Of a stretch of DNA of 64,000 nt, positions 48,022 through 60,522 are shown piece after piece. The stretch's first letter is position 1. Each line of letters opens with the position of its first letter. The position numbers and the translations under genes were made by a program. Origin of the DNA: Alentia gelatinosa (Eukaryota; Annelida; Polychaeta; Phyllodocida; Polynoidae); contig OX465583.1 in the NCBI GenBank assembly GCA_950022655.1, forward strand, positions 63,268,306-63,332,305. The letters are read 5' to 3'. Below the pieces are notes generated by a model, which was not told the origin of the DNA, ran no database searches, and saw only the letters and a list, made by a program, of their open reading frames with translations.

Positions 48022-48143
48022 TACAGTAGAACCCCGCGTAAGTGGACATCCTCCGTAATACAGGGAACTCTTCCAAGCAAAGGTTTCCGTTAACGCAGGG
48101 TGTCCACTTACGCGGGGTTGCCGTTAGGCGCGGTTCTACTGTA
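48022..48143. mobile_element. Short pogo/mariner-like MITE
   Basis: 'tacagtagaaccccgcgtaa' at the left and 'gcgcggttctactgta' at the right, with an inner inverted pair 'cgcgtaagtggacatcct' / 'gggtgtccacttacgcg'. The TA-CAGT ends are typical of Tc1/mariner/pogo MITEs. Confidence 0.75.
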
Positions 48144-48664
48144 CTATTTTCGTATGAATGTTACATTATACCTCACAGACTTCTGGCTGTAATATTAGAC
48201 TGCAGGAACAAATCATACCGGCCGTGTGGCTGAATTACCTGCAGTATAGATAAATAAAAAATTAAAAAATAATCTAGATGTCGACATGACGTAGCCTCAC
48301 TCCCCCACCTCACGCAGCACCCTGGCCTATAGGCTCTAGTTCTCGCGCTTTAGCACTGTGGGACCGTAGACAATAGCGTAATGTGCTTATAGGCTCGAGC
48401 GCATACACTTCAATGTAAATCCACACCAACAATCTGGTTGGTCCCTGAGGGGCGAATGCTCCAGTCGCGGATTATACAGCGGAAAAAACATGTAATGAGG
48501 CGGGCTGGGGAAAGGTGTCTGGGTGTGTTGGCCTGGAGGTTCTATCACAGCATGTTGACCGTATTCTATTATAACAGTTCACAGGCAAATGCAGTTACAT
48601 GCTCTTCATAGAACTTCAATGTAATTCTATGTTACGTTTACATTATGTTCCCAGCGATCCTGGA

Positions 48665-48878
48665 GCCCGTTTAATAATCTAAGATCGTACATGTAGACCC
48701 TTTTTTGTATGTTATACAGACCCAGGAACGATGTGCGTTAACTCTATTCAACACTTCTGGGTGACACTATGGACGGCTGATACTGACTTAATAAACAAAC
48801 TTAAATATCATAAAAAAAACACTTGTATGAGGTACAGAGAGGGTTCTTTATGCAAGATCCTAGATCATTCAACGAACC
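48665..48878. mobile_element. MITE family 'GGGCCCGTTTAATAA', copy 3
   Basis: 'gcccgtttaataatctaag' ... 'ggtacagagagggttcttta' ... 'agatcattcaacgaacccc', colinear with the copies at 2383 and 22423. Confidence 0.75.
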
Positions 48879-49007
48879 CCTGGCAGCCTCATTTCCAAGC
48901 ACCGTGGTGCACCGTGGACAAAACGGGATGGACGTAGAACAACGCCGGGAGACAAAGTAGGGAAACGTGAAAGACCGTAGCACACAGTGGCCGTCTCTGG
49001 GACAGTG

Positions 49008-49135
49008 CAAAAGCGGTTGTATACTCCACGGAATTGACTGCGCAATATCCTCGCATGCGCTCGAATATTACTGCACGTCAACTCCAGGGAGCAAACAGCT
49101 GCTTGTATCTGAAACAAGCCAATATTGTGTATGTA
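49008..49135. mobile_element. Repeat family 'GGAGTTGAC', copy 4
   Basis: 'aagcggttgtatactccacg', 'gaattgactgcgcaatatcc' and inverse 'ttactgcacgtcaactccag', 'gcttgtatctgaaac'. A clean palindrome. Confidence 0.7.
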
Positions 49136-49216
49136 TAAATAAATGTTCATGAGTATTTAAAGAGTATTTATTTATGATGATTATCATCTATATGTCCTAT
49201 TGCTCCACCTACAACC

Positions 49217-50463
49217 ACAGTAAAACCCCACTTCTGGGACACCCCCTTGAAGGAACCAATTTGTTCGGAACGGAAAGTCTTCCCTCTATTAAGACCACTT
49301 AAGGGTCCACCCCACTTAAGGGTCCACCCCGCTTAATGAGACAGTTATTTAAGGGTACACTCCGCTTATTTCGGTACAGAAGGTTTCTTAATCCCACTTA
49401 GGAGGGACACCTTATCAAAACTGAGGGGACAGTGTGTCCAGATTATCTTGATTGGTTGTTTATGGTCTGTGTGAGGCGAGTTTAGACAAGTTACACATTC
49501 TAGACTCCAGGCAATGGCCTGCGCCCGCTTCTGTAGGCATCCGGTAGGTGTCTGTGGGGTGTCTGTGTGGTAATAACAGTGCCATAGTATCCCCTGTATA
49601 AAGGTATGATATATCACACTCTCCGAGTCATCTGGCGACTTCCGGTTTTAAATACCCTCCGAATTCCCTTAACAACAGACATGTCCGTCATCTTGCTGGT
49701 GACAACAAATCGCTGTCAAAGTGTAAAATGGTGAAAAAATATTGTTTCCAACCTTCTTATGTGCAATCGGCACATGTAATCATTGAAATATGATTGTATT
49801 CCATATCTAGACATGATTGGAACATGCCACCTCGAAGTAAATCGGTTGTTTTGATGATTTGTTGACAGGAGAAAGGTTTCAGAGTTACTAAACACATCTC
49901 CACATATCAAGAACTATCAGAATTGAACGTTTGATTTCACCATAGGCTTAACACTGCCTAGGTGCCTTACCAAGATGGCCGTAAAGGGTTCGTAGCACCA
50001 CCTACTTCCAGGTTGACTCGACGAATAACCTAATACGCCTTCCAGAGGTTACTAAACTCCCGATTATCGCCCAGGGTAAATACAAGTTCCGCTCGCGATT
50101 GACTGGGCACACCACAACCACATGAACTATAGTTTTCCCATTTATATTTGGAGAACCTGATTATAATTTTGGATTAATAAGTAGAAATAGCTGAGATTTC
50201 GACTTCTGACATTGGACTTCCAATTTGAACATTTATAAAAACCGTTACACTGAATAATTGTGGGTTACGGTTCAAGGGTCTATCACCATACAATGTCGGA
50301 AACCAGCGAACACTGGAATTTGTAAACAGACTGAATTATGGGATACCTCAATAGGGTCTATTATCAACTGACTGAAAATCCCGGTTAAGGGGACAGCCCG
50401 TTTAAGAAGACATGCACTTTACTCAGAACGGAGGATGGTCCCCTTAAGCGGGGTTTTACTGTA
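49217..50463. mobile_element. TIR element 'ACAGTAAAACCCC', about 1.25 kb
   Basis: 'acagtaaaaccccacttctg' at the left and 'cccttaagcggggttttact' 'gta' at the right. The left end carries a run of four 'aagggtccaccccgctta'-type repeats. The interior contains only short open frames (minus 49366-49617, 83 codons, no transposase motif seen), so it is non-autonomous or decayed. Confidence 0.6.
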
Positions 50464-51104
50464 TTTTGATAGAACACAATGACTTTGCCTTAACAACACC
50501 ACGTACACATGCATTACCCCCGCTTTGTATGTGCATATGTTCAATTGAATCGTGTTATTAGTATCTTACACCAAAGTGGGAATATCCCAAATCAGTTTAC
50601 ATGAATGGATCGACTATGACAACAAAATTGCCCACTGGTGCTCACGTGTGCTTTCATAAAGTCAACACGGGTTCGCGGGGTAAGTGGCAGTCTTTGGAGA
50701 ATTCAATACCAGCCAATAAACAGGAGGTCTACGGATGAAGCCACACATTTAACTGGATTAACTACCCGTGCGCCTGCCAACACCCGCCGCGTAACTGGTC
50801 GCACACTGCGCCGCTCCGGTGGCGCAAAATCTACGAGATTCTCGTAGGTTGCTCTATCGGTGCAGTGTGAACTGATCGGCGTGAACACGTCACAGAGCGC
50901 ATGCGCGTGGGTAAATAAGCCGGGATCTCTGCTTGGAGAGTGGCGGGATCTGTGTCTACTGTAGTTAACCTCTATTATGAGACTAAGCCGATTTAGGCCC
51001 ACCTGTGCTAGGAAAAGGCTGATAAGCAAATTACAGGCCAAGCTTCCGTGTACAGCGAAAAAATAGCCCTACTAGATCGACACTAGTGAAATAATTATAG
51101 AGGA

Positions 51105-51505
51105 AATATATGAAAGTTCAGGGTCAGAGCTTGCATCCCATTGAGTTTGAATCGCGTAGTAATTCATAAGGGGAAGCCTTATTTTCACATAGACTCAACA
51201 TTGGGAACTCGTATCCAACGTCCGTTAAGTATTTAGAAAAAATACCCAATAGGGATTATATCACAAAGGTTAGCCCATAATTCACAAGGGGAAGCCGCAT
51301 AAATTACTTAGCGGTTCAAACGAGATGGGATCGAGCTTTGATTCTAAACTTGAATAAGTTTCTAAAAATATGTCACCCTTTACATTGACTTATGGGCTAA
51401 CCTTTGTGACATAATCACCCATTGGGTATATCTGAATACTCAACGGGTATAGGATACAAGTTTCCAATGTTAAGTCTATGTGGAAAAAACACCAGGGGTG
51501 AGATA
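51105..51505. mobile_element. Repeat family 'GGTGAGATAAATTCAGAAA', inverted pair
   Basis: Two head-to-head halves, 'gagcttgcatcccattgagt' ... 'acaaaggttagcccat' and the inverse 'atgggctaacctttgtgaca' ... 'accaggggtgagataaa', make an almost 400-bp palindrome. Confidence 0.65.
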
Positions 51506-51954
51506 AACAGTAGAACCCAACTGTAAGGGATTACGTTGTGTGTAAGGGGACACCTTTGTTTGGAACGGTTCGCTCTTGGTATTATATGTGGAACCAATAT
51601 GTTGATGCAGAGCAATGAGGTTTATAACCTATAAATATCCCAACTAGGGCCGTAAATATAGATATAAGTAGAGTTATATTGGAATACAAAAGGAGGCCTG
51701 CGACAACGTGCAATGCGACCCGTTTTCATTATTGCCTTATATTGACTTGCGAAGATCGCATCGTACCAGTGGGGCCGGGCTTTAAGACACCAACGTGCCA
51801 TTTTTTCCCGATCCGATTATGCCTGACTACAATGGTAGAGTGGGGACAATCTGTGATATTCTCTTTGATGTGCACACTTCACCGACCCGATTTTATTACT
51901 CCACTGCTGGCTGTCAGTCATTTCTCAGATGTGGGATATGACCGACTCTGCAAG

Positions 51955-52247
51955 ACTCTCTCTCATAAGATCTCACGCTCTGTAAGTGGTATTCTGTACA
52001 AGGTTCTGACGGCGCTCTATAGGAGATGAATTCTTAACGAAGTAGGCTTAGAGCCTTGAGAATCCATTGGCACACAGTATTCCCGCTAGGTGGCATCATT
52101 GAGATTATAGGAATCTTTGGGTTGCATTGATGTGCGTCTTTAGCAAGGGAGGCAGGCCAGTGGATTCTCAATGCTCTAAGGCTAGTTTGTTAAGAATTCT
52201 TCTCCCATAGAGCGTAGTGAGAGTACAGAATACCACTTAGAAAGTGC
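51955..52247. mobile_element. Foldback MITE 'CTCATAAGATCTCAC', copy 2
   Basis: 'ctcataagatctcacgctct' ... 'aatccattggcacacagtat' ... 'ccatagagcgtagtgagagt', colinear with 17786-18096. Confidence 0.75.
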
Positions 52248-52639
52248 CTGGCCTGTCCTGCAGCAGCACTCTGTGATGACAGTCTGGTTTCTCCATGAAG
52301 GTATCTTAAGCGTTGGTTTGCCATATCATATCTTGTTATATCTTGATATATCTTACAGTGTCGCGATTTATCTTAACTCCTTTGCCGCGACATGTCGCGC
52401 GCAGTGGTTTGTGCTTTATTTAGGTGCTCCATCCCCACGTCACTTCACAATCTATTGCTGACATATTGCCGCATACCGCGATCTATCGCGGCAAGAACAC
52501 GGTGAAGGTGCTGAACAAGACCGATGCGGCAAATATGGACGTAAAAATCCAAAGAGTTCATCTCATAACTTTCACAACAATGATTCTATATAGCTTTAAG
52601 GGGGAATGGCTATCTGAGGAGCCCTGACTACAGATCGGA

Positions 52640-52788
52640 CAAGCTGTGTGCGGACAAGGCTAAACCCCTCGATGGCACCCCCCCCCCCCCCCCCCACCCA
52701 AAATATTTCTAATAAAAAAAAACTGGACAGTTTTTTATTTGGCGTAGGGGGGGGGGGGGGGATGGCCCAATAACTATGTGCCCTATAG
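52640..52788 (-). mobile_element. MITE family 'TATAGGGCACATAGC', truncated copy
   Basis: 'aaatatttctaat' and 'caataactatgtgccctata' match one half of the family; poly-C and poly-G runs lie within it. A weak further relic is at 47230-47345. Confidence 0.5.
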
Positions 52789-53129
52789 TTGGCTGAACCT
52801 TACTGTTTTGAATCTAGTACCACATTAAGCGGCATACAATACAGTACGACATGAAGCGACATTGAGATACATCGATCATACAACCATTATCCTTCATATC
52901 TAACCATTTATGTAATCAATGTGTATGACAGCGTGTACCATTCATGGAAGAATGAATAAAGCTCTTTAAATTGCATGTGGAATACTAATAAGAGCAGCCA
53001 AAATCTTCCATATATGAATCAGAAAAGAAAAATGGAGAATAGAAATAAAACACGGTGTTGAATGAAAAGTGGAGAATAAGAAGAAGACACGGTATTGAAA
53101 TCAGTGGGTATTGTAAAGGTGCATTACTA

Positions 53130-53430
53130 TAGAGGAAGCCTATTAAAGTTTATAGTCAGAGCTTGTATCCCATCGAGTTTGAATAGTGTAGTAATTCAGA
53201 AGGCAATGCTGTATGAATTACAAAGCGATTCAATTGAGATGGGATGAAGCTCTTACCGTAAACTTAAAAAGATTTCTGAATTTATCTCACTCCTCACAAT
53301 GACTAATTGGCTAACATTTATGACATAATCCCCAATTGAGTATATTTAGTAAATACTCCATGGGCATTGAGTATGAGTTCCTAATGTTAAGTCTATGGAG
53401 GAAAATACCAGGAGTGAGATCAAACCTGAC
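53130..53430. mobile_element. Repeat family 'GGTGAGATAAATTCAGAAA', copy
   Basis: 'gagcttgtatcccatcgagt', 'atttctgaatttatctcact', 'aaataccaggagtgagatca'. Confidence 0.6.
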
Positions 53431-53663
53431 ACAAAATAACGGTTTCTTCGGTCTGGCTCTGTTCTATTGACCATGACTGATTCCATGGTGGCAACTGTTG
53501 ACTTGTTCCCGTCTATCTGCCAGTAATGGTACAGTCAATGGATTTCCTGCCGTGAATTTTACCTGTTCAGAATTGGCACCTTTATTGGCAGCGTGTCAGG
53601 TTTCATGGCGTCCATCTTGGTGCACCAGAGACACTGCAGTTTTCGCACATCCATTTGAACATT

Positions 53664-54770
53664 TAAAGCCATTTTCCATCGGCTAATTATTCAGCACCGA
53701 TCTGCAGTCGGGAATTACCGATCGATCTTTTGTGTACACCGACGCCAGATCGGTGAATTGAAACAGTCTGGCATTTGAAATGGTCACCGATTAATTTGAC
53801 GAAAATTATGCAATAAGGCCACCGCCTGTTTTATCGGTGAAGCCTAATACACATCTACCGATTTCGGAACACTGATGTACCTTTATGATTATCGGCGACA
53901 AAGGAGCGTTAATTTGTCAGGCAAGCCATCCCAACGGAGTCAGCCCCAGTCCGTAGATGTAGGACAGCGAGGCAAGGGACAGCCAACGATTAGTGAAATC
54001 CCCTCCTTGAATTGTTATTTTGGCGTCGATGATTTGTCGTTCAACGTTCCTAAATTGTTCACCAAAAGTTTCATGTTGATAAATCCAGTTGCCGATAATG
54101 GGAGGGTGGTTGTGGCCCCTAAGATTCGAGGTCAACTCTCAACCGTAGAACTGTCCCAAGGCGCTATAAATATCATGTAAGGAGGTCAGGGTCAAGGTCG
54201 GGGTTTGCTGCGAATGCAGTCATTGGCTACTCGGTCTACTCTATTCCTTATATGGACTTAGTGTAATGGGACAACTCCATGCTGATGGAAAGTTGGTAAA
54301 TGGCATTTAATTGGGTGGCCGACATGGGCAGAGGGGTTACATAATTCGCCTGCAACAAGTTCACCGACTCCTATACGATTTGGAAAGTAATATTTAAACC
54401 CTGAATCGGTAGATGTGTATTTGGCTTGAGGCTCAGCATCAACATTAAATCGGTATGGACCTGTAAAACGCAGCAGACACAAAGAATACAATGTACCCTC
54501 ATCAATTATTCTATACCAACAGACTTTTAGAAGAATTCAATTAATCATGCCTGTTCCTATTCACCGATCTGGCATCGGTATAATCTAAAAACCGATCAGA
54601 GTTGCAATTGTATGAAAACCTTTGAGATATATGTTTGGAGCAGAGTGATAAAGAATAGATTGAAAAATAAACATTTGAAACAAACAAAAAATCGATCAGT
54701 GGTTCCCGACTGCAGATCGGTGGCGAATAATCGGCAAGTCGGAAAGGGTTTCCTGGTAAATGGCCTTTAG
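53664..54770. mobile_element. MITE family 'CATTTTCCACTGGCCGAC', copy 4, split
   Basis: 'aagccattttccatcggcta' at the left and 'ctgcagatcggtggcgaata', 'tcggcaagtcgg' at the right. The intervening 53870-54545 contains other sequence, including a copy of the 26645 repeat. Confidence 0.6.
54100..54290 (+). repeat. Dispersed repeat, copy 2
   Basis: The reverse complement of 26645-26837: 'cccctaagattcgaggtcaa' ... 'catgtaaggaggtcagggtc' ... 'tagtgtaatgggacaactcc'. Protein-like open frames extend leftward on both strands (53875-54180 plus, 53917-54135 minus) but have no recognisable domain. Confidence 0.8.
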
Positions 54771-54809
54771 AATGCAACCCACAACGATATTTGCTACTAG
54801 TATGTGACC

Positions 54810-55405
54810 AGGGACCTGTTTCAATAGTTTTGTGACATGTCTGTGACACCATACAGACATTGGGGTTGTCTAGTTCCGTGACAACACAAGCAGATACCCT
54901 TAGGTAAAACAGACCCCAAACATAAGAATTAGACAAATCTACAGTCATGGACCTGTTTCACTAGTTTTGTGACAAAAGTGTTAGACAGACATGAAAAGCG
55001 GCACCAACAGTGCAAGCAAGAACGAACAAAACAAAGTCTAATGCCTAGTTCTTATGAAACCGGACACACCATCTGGTTCATGGATACCTTGAGCCCGGGA
55101 CGATTCGAGCCCTGGACGCCTTGAGCCTTTCTGTGGACGCCTTGAGCCTACCCTGCGGACGCCTTGAGCCTACCCCATTTTGGTCTCATTGAGCATCTAG
55201 ATGTAAAAAACTTTGAAAAGTGTACTTATACTGGTTTATAGTCATATATAAACAACACTAACCCTTACCCAACCCTTTTCTAACCCTAACCCGCTAATCG
55301 GAACTAAAATGACTCAAATGGTAAAAGGCTCAAGGAGTCCAATTCCCCACCATCTAGACGCCATCTATGATCTACACATGTCACAAAACTAGTGAAACAG
55401 GTCCC
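54810..55405. mobile_element. MITE 'GGGACCTGTTTCACTAG', copy 2, composite
   Basis: Outer ends 'gggacctgtttcaatagttt' and 'aactagtgaaacaggtccc'. An extra internal end 'ggacctgtttcactagtttt' at 54955 suggests two copies joined. An insert at about 55080-55345 carries 3-4 'ggacgccttgagccta' repeats and a 'aaccctaacccgc' tract. Confidence 0.7.
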
Positions 55406-55608
55406 AGGATATGGGGCAGACCAGCACCTGATAAGATATTTATTCCGCTCGTGATAATAGTATTAACTCAGTACATTAGGAAACCTTTCATCGCACGGGT
55501 TATATGGTAAATGTTACCAAGGTCCAGGGCATGAATAGTACATAATCCGCATGGAGTCCATGGAATAGAATGGGATGGTTCCTTTCGTATAGTAGAGTGC
55601 TAAAGGCT

Positions 55609-56046
55609 CGTTCACACTGTGCGATTGGAGGGCTTGCAACTAGCGGTACCGAGCTTGAGACTGGACGTTTCAAATTGCCTGTGTCTGGGCATATCGGAGG
55701 TACACCCAGTCGCAAAGAACGCTCAGATATGTGTCTGAACCAATGCCCCTGCGACTAGAACGCTTGCGACTAAAGGTACCTTGGTATGCCAAGTCGGCGA
55801 CTAGCGATACCAAATATCAAACATGTTTCATATTCAAAATACTTTTGACTGGGTGTACCTGAGGTACCTCCAGTCTGGTACGCCAAGTCTCAGACTGAAG
55901 GTACCTCAGGTATGCCCAGTCATAGACTAGCGGGAAGTGTGCAGTTCACACTCCGCGTTTTACGGTCCTAGTCCTAGGTTTTGCGGTACCTCCAGTCTGT
56001 GACTGGGCATACCTGGGCACCTCCAGTCGTACAGTGTGAACTGGGC
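55609..56046. mobile_element. MITE family 'GTTCACACTGTGCGACTGGAG', copy 2
   Basis: Ends 'cgttcacactgtgcgattgg' and 'cagtcgtacagtgtgaactg'. The interior carries many GGTACC and 'cccagtc' motifs. Confidence 0.85.
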
Positions 56047-56574
56047 ATTATTTTAGTTCAATTCCAGACTGTGAAGGATGAATGGATAGACAGTGGACGT
56101 TATGACTATTTACCTGTCTTATTAGCTGTCGGTTAATCACTACTAGACCACCACTACAAATAGCATGCATCGTGTCCTCCAAAACATAAAGATGAAAGTT
56201 GACCAAATGACCTAAAGTGACCAAATCAACGAAGGAGAACTTTACCTTTATCAAACTTCTCTCGGTCTAAAGATCTTATATGCCATGAATAACTCGATAC
56301 TATTTAATTATTCAAACCGACTGGTGAATATTGAGCGTATATATATATATATATGTGTGTGTTTTGAGTTGAACCAAGTTCCTCTCAGCTGGAAATAAAA
56401 CCCACCGCCATAATGAACTGAGGGGATTTTCGGGGGGCATTCTTATCATATCGACTGCGGACCAGATCGAGACTTGTGTCCTTCCCGCCCAACGTTTTAA
56501 CAGACAAACAGGAAGTGCACCAAAGGACCCCCGGTTTCGCCGCCAGGTGGCGACACTAAATGCCTTCAGCTCAA

Positions 56575-56680
56575 TGCGCATGCGCCGGCCTCTTTCTGGC
56601 CCACAATGGGACGCGCCATCTTTGTGAGCGATAATGCAGAGATCTTCAAGCGGATGGACTTGGCATCGACAGGGACATAA
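56575..56680 (+). promoter_or_regulatory. NRF-1-like site before a 24-codon ORF in a GC-rich island
   Basis: TGCGCATGCGCC at 56575-56586 fits the NRF-1 consensus (YGCGCAYGCGCR) except for the last base. A CTCF-like AGGTGGCG core lies just upstream (56545-56552). Twenty bases on, an ATG at 56606 opens MGRAIFVSDNAEIFKRMDLA, stopping at 56680. This may be a small intronic promoter or an island carried by a repeat. The minus strand is open here for 132 codons with no domain seen. Confidence 0.25.
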
Positions 56681-57812
56681 TATATGCAGCTCACTGTACA
56701 GCAGTAACAATGTAGTATAGCAGTAACAACACCACTGGTTGGCGGTGGGTTACGAGTCAATGGCAAGATACCCTTTGGTTGCTAAAGTATTCATATTCGT
56801 ATCAACACAGGTAGCCATATGTTGATTTTGCTATTGTCTTTCTCCCCGTCAACATTTGAGCCTGGGCAGCTTTGCAATATTTACTCTGTAGAGTTATTCA
56901 ATCAGTGATACCAGACTTGTAGGACTCTCATTTCATTCATTATCATACAACCATTCTAAAGACAGACAGTGCACCTATGATAATGGAAGACCAATAATGG
57001 AAGAGTATAGAACCAATGTATAGCAAACAACCTCGATAGGGCTAAGTCTCTATATCCAATGGCTCATCCAACACGCAACTAATGCTCAGAAGCATTTTCG
57101 TCATACTGATATCTACCGTTACTACAAATTATAACTACAAAATCATCTTTGCAGCAGCAATAATTGGGACCATTTCCTAAAAGCAGTCGCCAATGTTTCT
57201 TAATGAGAATATCTTCTGATTAGAGAAGAAATATTCTCAGGATTATGTTGGTGATGGAACCACTAACCAAAGAATACCTAATGTTTGTCATCTGTTTCCC
57301 AATTTGTATTACATGTTACAACATGTGTTACATTCAAAGTTCCATTTTACTATTCTTGTGCTGTCCTTCTAGTTTCGGCTCTATATGAGCCTTCCTCGGG
57401 GACTAGAGAGCAAGTGGTGGTGCCTGTCTTTACTGCCTTATATATATATACCTTCTTGAGTTGTTATGGTAACAGGGACTCTGGCTAACAGGATCCAGTA
57501 ACAGGAGTTATATCACACATCTGACATATACCCAGGGAAGTAGGTGTTCGGATGGCTCTGCATGGAGGATGCCTCTGGTATTTAACCAGAATGTCTGATT
57601 ATATAGTATTGCAGGGCTCAATGTGATGTCCATAGTTACTGGTCCTTTGATGATATGTCACTCACCCAGCTTCAAATATAACAAACTTTATACACTTCAC
57701 CATACTGATGATATACTCTTATTGTTGTTTTCAGCTCGCTATAACCTGACATTTCTATGTGGTGCTTTTATCACTCGAGCTTGAACAGATGATAAATGTA
57801 TGTTTTCGTAAA

Positions 57813-58158
57813 GTCCTGTTCATACTGTATGAGCGGGGAGCTTGCGAACGGGTACTTCTAATCGCCGACTGGAGGTACCACGCTTGAAACGTGTGTGTGT
57901 GAAACACCCCCCTTTGCGATTGGAACACTTGCGCCTGGATGTACCTCAGTAGGCCCAGTCGGCGGCTAGCGGTACCAAATATCAAATATGTTTGATATTC
58001 AAAATGCTTGCGATTGAGCGTACCTCAGGTATGCTCAGTCGCAGACTTGTGAGATGCGTGCAGATTACACTGTGCGTTTTGCTGCCCTAGGCGCTCGAAG
58101 GTACCTCTAATACTGGGCGTACCTTGGTACCTACAGTCGCACAGTGTCAACGGGGCAT
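57813..58158. mobile_element. MITE family 'GTTCACACTGTGCGACTGGAG', copy 3
   Basis: A more diverged copy: 'cctgttcatactgtatgagc' at the left, 'cagtcgcacagtgtcaacgg' at the right, and the same 'gcgtacctcaggtatgctcag' type interior. Confidence 0.75.
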
Positions 58159-58625
58159 TAGGATTTGTGGCACATTACGCCATAGCAATAATCAGGATCC
58201 ACAGGATATATCCGAAAGGCTTAGAGATTTGGCATGTTATCTTTAAGCGTATCTGGGGTAGCCTTCAGTTGAACCAGCCGTGCCACAACAGGAGATGGTG
58301 AATATTTTACCTAGGGAGGGTAGCCCTTTTTCTGGAGCAAATGTTTGGTTTCACTCTAGTGGAATCAAGCCATTTCACAGCTCAGTGAAGCACATGTTGA
58401 GTACAGGAGCAGTTACACCAGCTGCTTATGCACTTCCTCCTTTTCCCCATAGTTTGTTACGGGTATATACGACACGGGCAAAAACCATTATTCCTTAGGC
58501 GGCGCTTATACAAGCTGCCAACCGAGAATATATACTGATATCTATATTGAGTACAGAAAAATCGGTCGGTGATGCTCAACCAGAAGAAATTAGAGTGAGC
58601 GGGTGTGTGGGAGAAGCTGTATAGG

Positions 58626-58966
58626 GAGCCAGAGTGAGCAAACTGAAACTGCAGAGATCCGTGCTCAAAACACCATTTCTGGAAATAGACGCTCAATCCT
58701 TTGAATATATATGTTCAAGATTGTATGTTTCATTCTCCAATCTTTTTAAATGCATATTTCTAATACACTCAACAACTGCCAATCATAGTTTCGAGACAAA
58801 CTTATTCAGATACGATTGTACTAAAGTAGAAAATGAGACCATAAATCAAATTCTAGCCTTGAACCCCCCTAGCTTTAGCACTAAGCCTCGTTCTTACTGA
58901 CCTCCAGAAATGGGTTTTTGAGCACGGATATCTGCCGTTTTAGCGGGTTCACTTTGGCTCTCGATT
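58626..58966. mobile_element. MITE with about 60-bp TIRs, copy 2
   Basis: 'gggagccagagtgagcaaac' ... 'acaccatttctgg' and 'ccagaaatgggtttttgagc' ... 'ggttcactttggctctc', colinear with 19199, including 'cattctccaatctttt' and 'gcctcgttcttac'. Confidence 0.85.
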
Positions 58967-59085
58967 CAAGTCAAGGGTGTGAGAGCAAAACAGTTGCTCT
59001 ATACACAAGCATTAGCGAATGTATTATGACGTCAACCTTGAGTGGTTTCCAGAGGAGGACGCCTGTCACGGATCAATTGTTGTGT

Positions 59086-59390
59086 GAAAGCCATTTTGCA
59101 CTGGCCGACTGTTTGCCACCAATCTGCAGTCAAGAACCCCTCACAGCAGATCGGTGAATGGAAACAGACATGCAGAGAAGTGTTCACTGATCAATTGTGC
59201 ATAGATCATTCAATAAGGCCACCAATGCCTGACAGAATTAAAAGGGGTTTAAAATCGTTTGTGATAGTCATTGTAATTAGAGTATGGACCAGTTAGGCTA
59301 AATGTGGCAGAAACGCGGCATACACAATAGCTTCACCGATATTTCAGATACTGACGTTCAGTTGTTGGTCACCACCAACCGACCAACTAC
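59086..59390. mobile_element. MITE family 'CATTTTCCACTGGCCGAC', copy 5
   Basis: 'aaagccattttgcactggcc' start with the 'caatctgcagtc', 'gcagatcggtgaatggaaac' and 'accaccaaccgaccaact' interior. The right end runs into a 'cctatgccta' simple repeat. Confidence 0.65.
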
Positions 59391-59395
59391 TGCCT

Positions 59396-59475
59396 ATTCC
59401 TATGCCTATTGTCTACTTCCTATGCCTACCGCATATGCCTACTGCCTATGCCTACGACTACTGCCTATGCCCTGC
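59396..59475 (+). repeat. Simple repeat 'CCTATGCCTACTG'
   Basis: About seven imperfect units of 'tgcctatgcctac'. It abuts the right end of a CATTTTCCACTGG family copy. Confidence 0.85.
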
Positions 59476-59562
59476 CTGTAATTTCGTTTCCCGCCATCAT
59501 GGCAGAATGAACAATTTAATCTTTTCAATAGATCTAAAAATGTCCATACTGTAATGCGTTTT

Positions 59563-59945
59563 CTATGTGAAGCTTTTTAGAGCATGTTTGCATGCGCTAT
59601 ATACATCATCTAGAGGTTAGAGTGGTCACATTGAACTTTCAGTGTGCTTCCAGAAAACTATCCCTTTACTATCTGCATGCTGCTCACTGTGATATTGAGA
59701 ACAGAGCGAAGAGTCAGTGTCTTAGGGTCTTAGAGGTGTGCCCAGCTGACCATGACCAATCACTCAAGCCCGAAATACCTCATTGACCTACTGGTTTTTT
59801 CATATGTTTGGATCCTATAGATAGACTCAGGCAGTTACAGAATTGGCAAGTTTACTGAATGTAACCCAAACCTTTTAATTGTTATTCATTTAAAATTGCA
59901 TGCTCATTCATCTATGATGAACATCCTATTTACTCCTAGTTATTC
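59563..59945 (+). mobile_element. Repeat family 'CCCAGCTGACC', copy 4 (inverted)
   Basis: 'ctttactatctgcatgctgc', 'aggtgtgcccagctgaccat', 'ccaatcactcaagcc', 'gaatgtaacccaaacctttt'. Confidence 0.7.
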
Positions 59946-60397
59946 TAATGTGACACAATACTACTCCCCCTCCCCTCCATGTGACGTATCAATATGCTTC
60001 TTTATACCCCCTCCCCCTTATGCGTCAATTGATTTATATCGAAGGTACGATGGGGGGAAATCACTATGGTTTTAATACCATAATCAGCGACTATGGCTCA
60101 AACCATGGACCTATATATATATATATCCAAGGCCGTGCTCAAACAATCAGTGGATAGTGCGTATCAACTTGTGATACCACAGATCGAGGAACAAATTCCA
60201 AAACACTTTCATATTGCAAGTCGTAGGCCTACTATCATTTCTCTCCGAAATTAGATATATTGAATTCCAGTTATTTCACATGGAATCATTCGGCCACAGC
60301 CTAGGCCATACCTTCAATTGCTTCGAATTGGAAAGTCTTCCACTTTTTGAAAACGTAAGAACAGAATGGCACCATCATTTCCTTTTTGCACATTCCT

Positions 60398-60522
60398 TTA
60401 TCTTAGCCTGGTATAGACGCTCGTACGCGTAATAATAGGAACTCATACTCAACAGGCTTGCGAGTACAGTAACTCATACTCAATGGGTGATAAACAGATG
60501 AATATTCCCAGGCTAAGATAAA
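60398..60522. mobile_element. Small MITE 'TTTATCTTAGCCTGG', copy 2
   Basis: 'tttatcttagcctggtatag' and 'attcccaggctaagataaaa'. The following sequence to 60680 also matches the region flanking copy 1 (15140-15270), so a larger unit may be shared. Confidence 0.8.

Noticed and set aside
50703..51041. 112-codon minus ORF
   Set aside because: It runs through a repeat-like segment with the palindrome 'ctacgagattctcgtag' and 'gcacactgcgcc' ends. No splice sites or domain.
53875..54180. 101-codon plus ORF and overlapping 72-codon minus ORF with protein-like stretches
   Set aside because: Half of the segment is a dispersed repeat also found at 26645-26837, there is no domain, and both strands are equally open.
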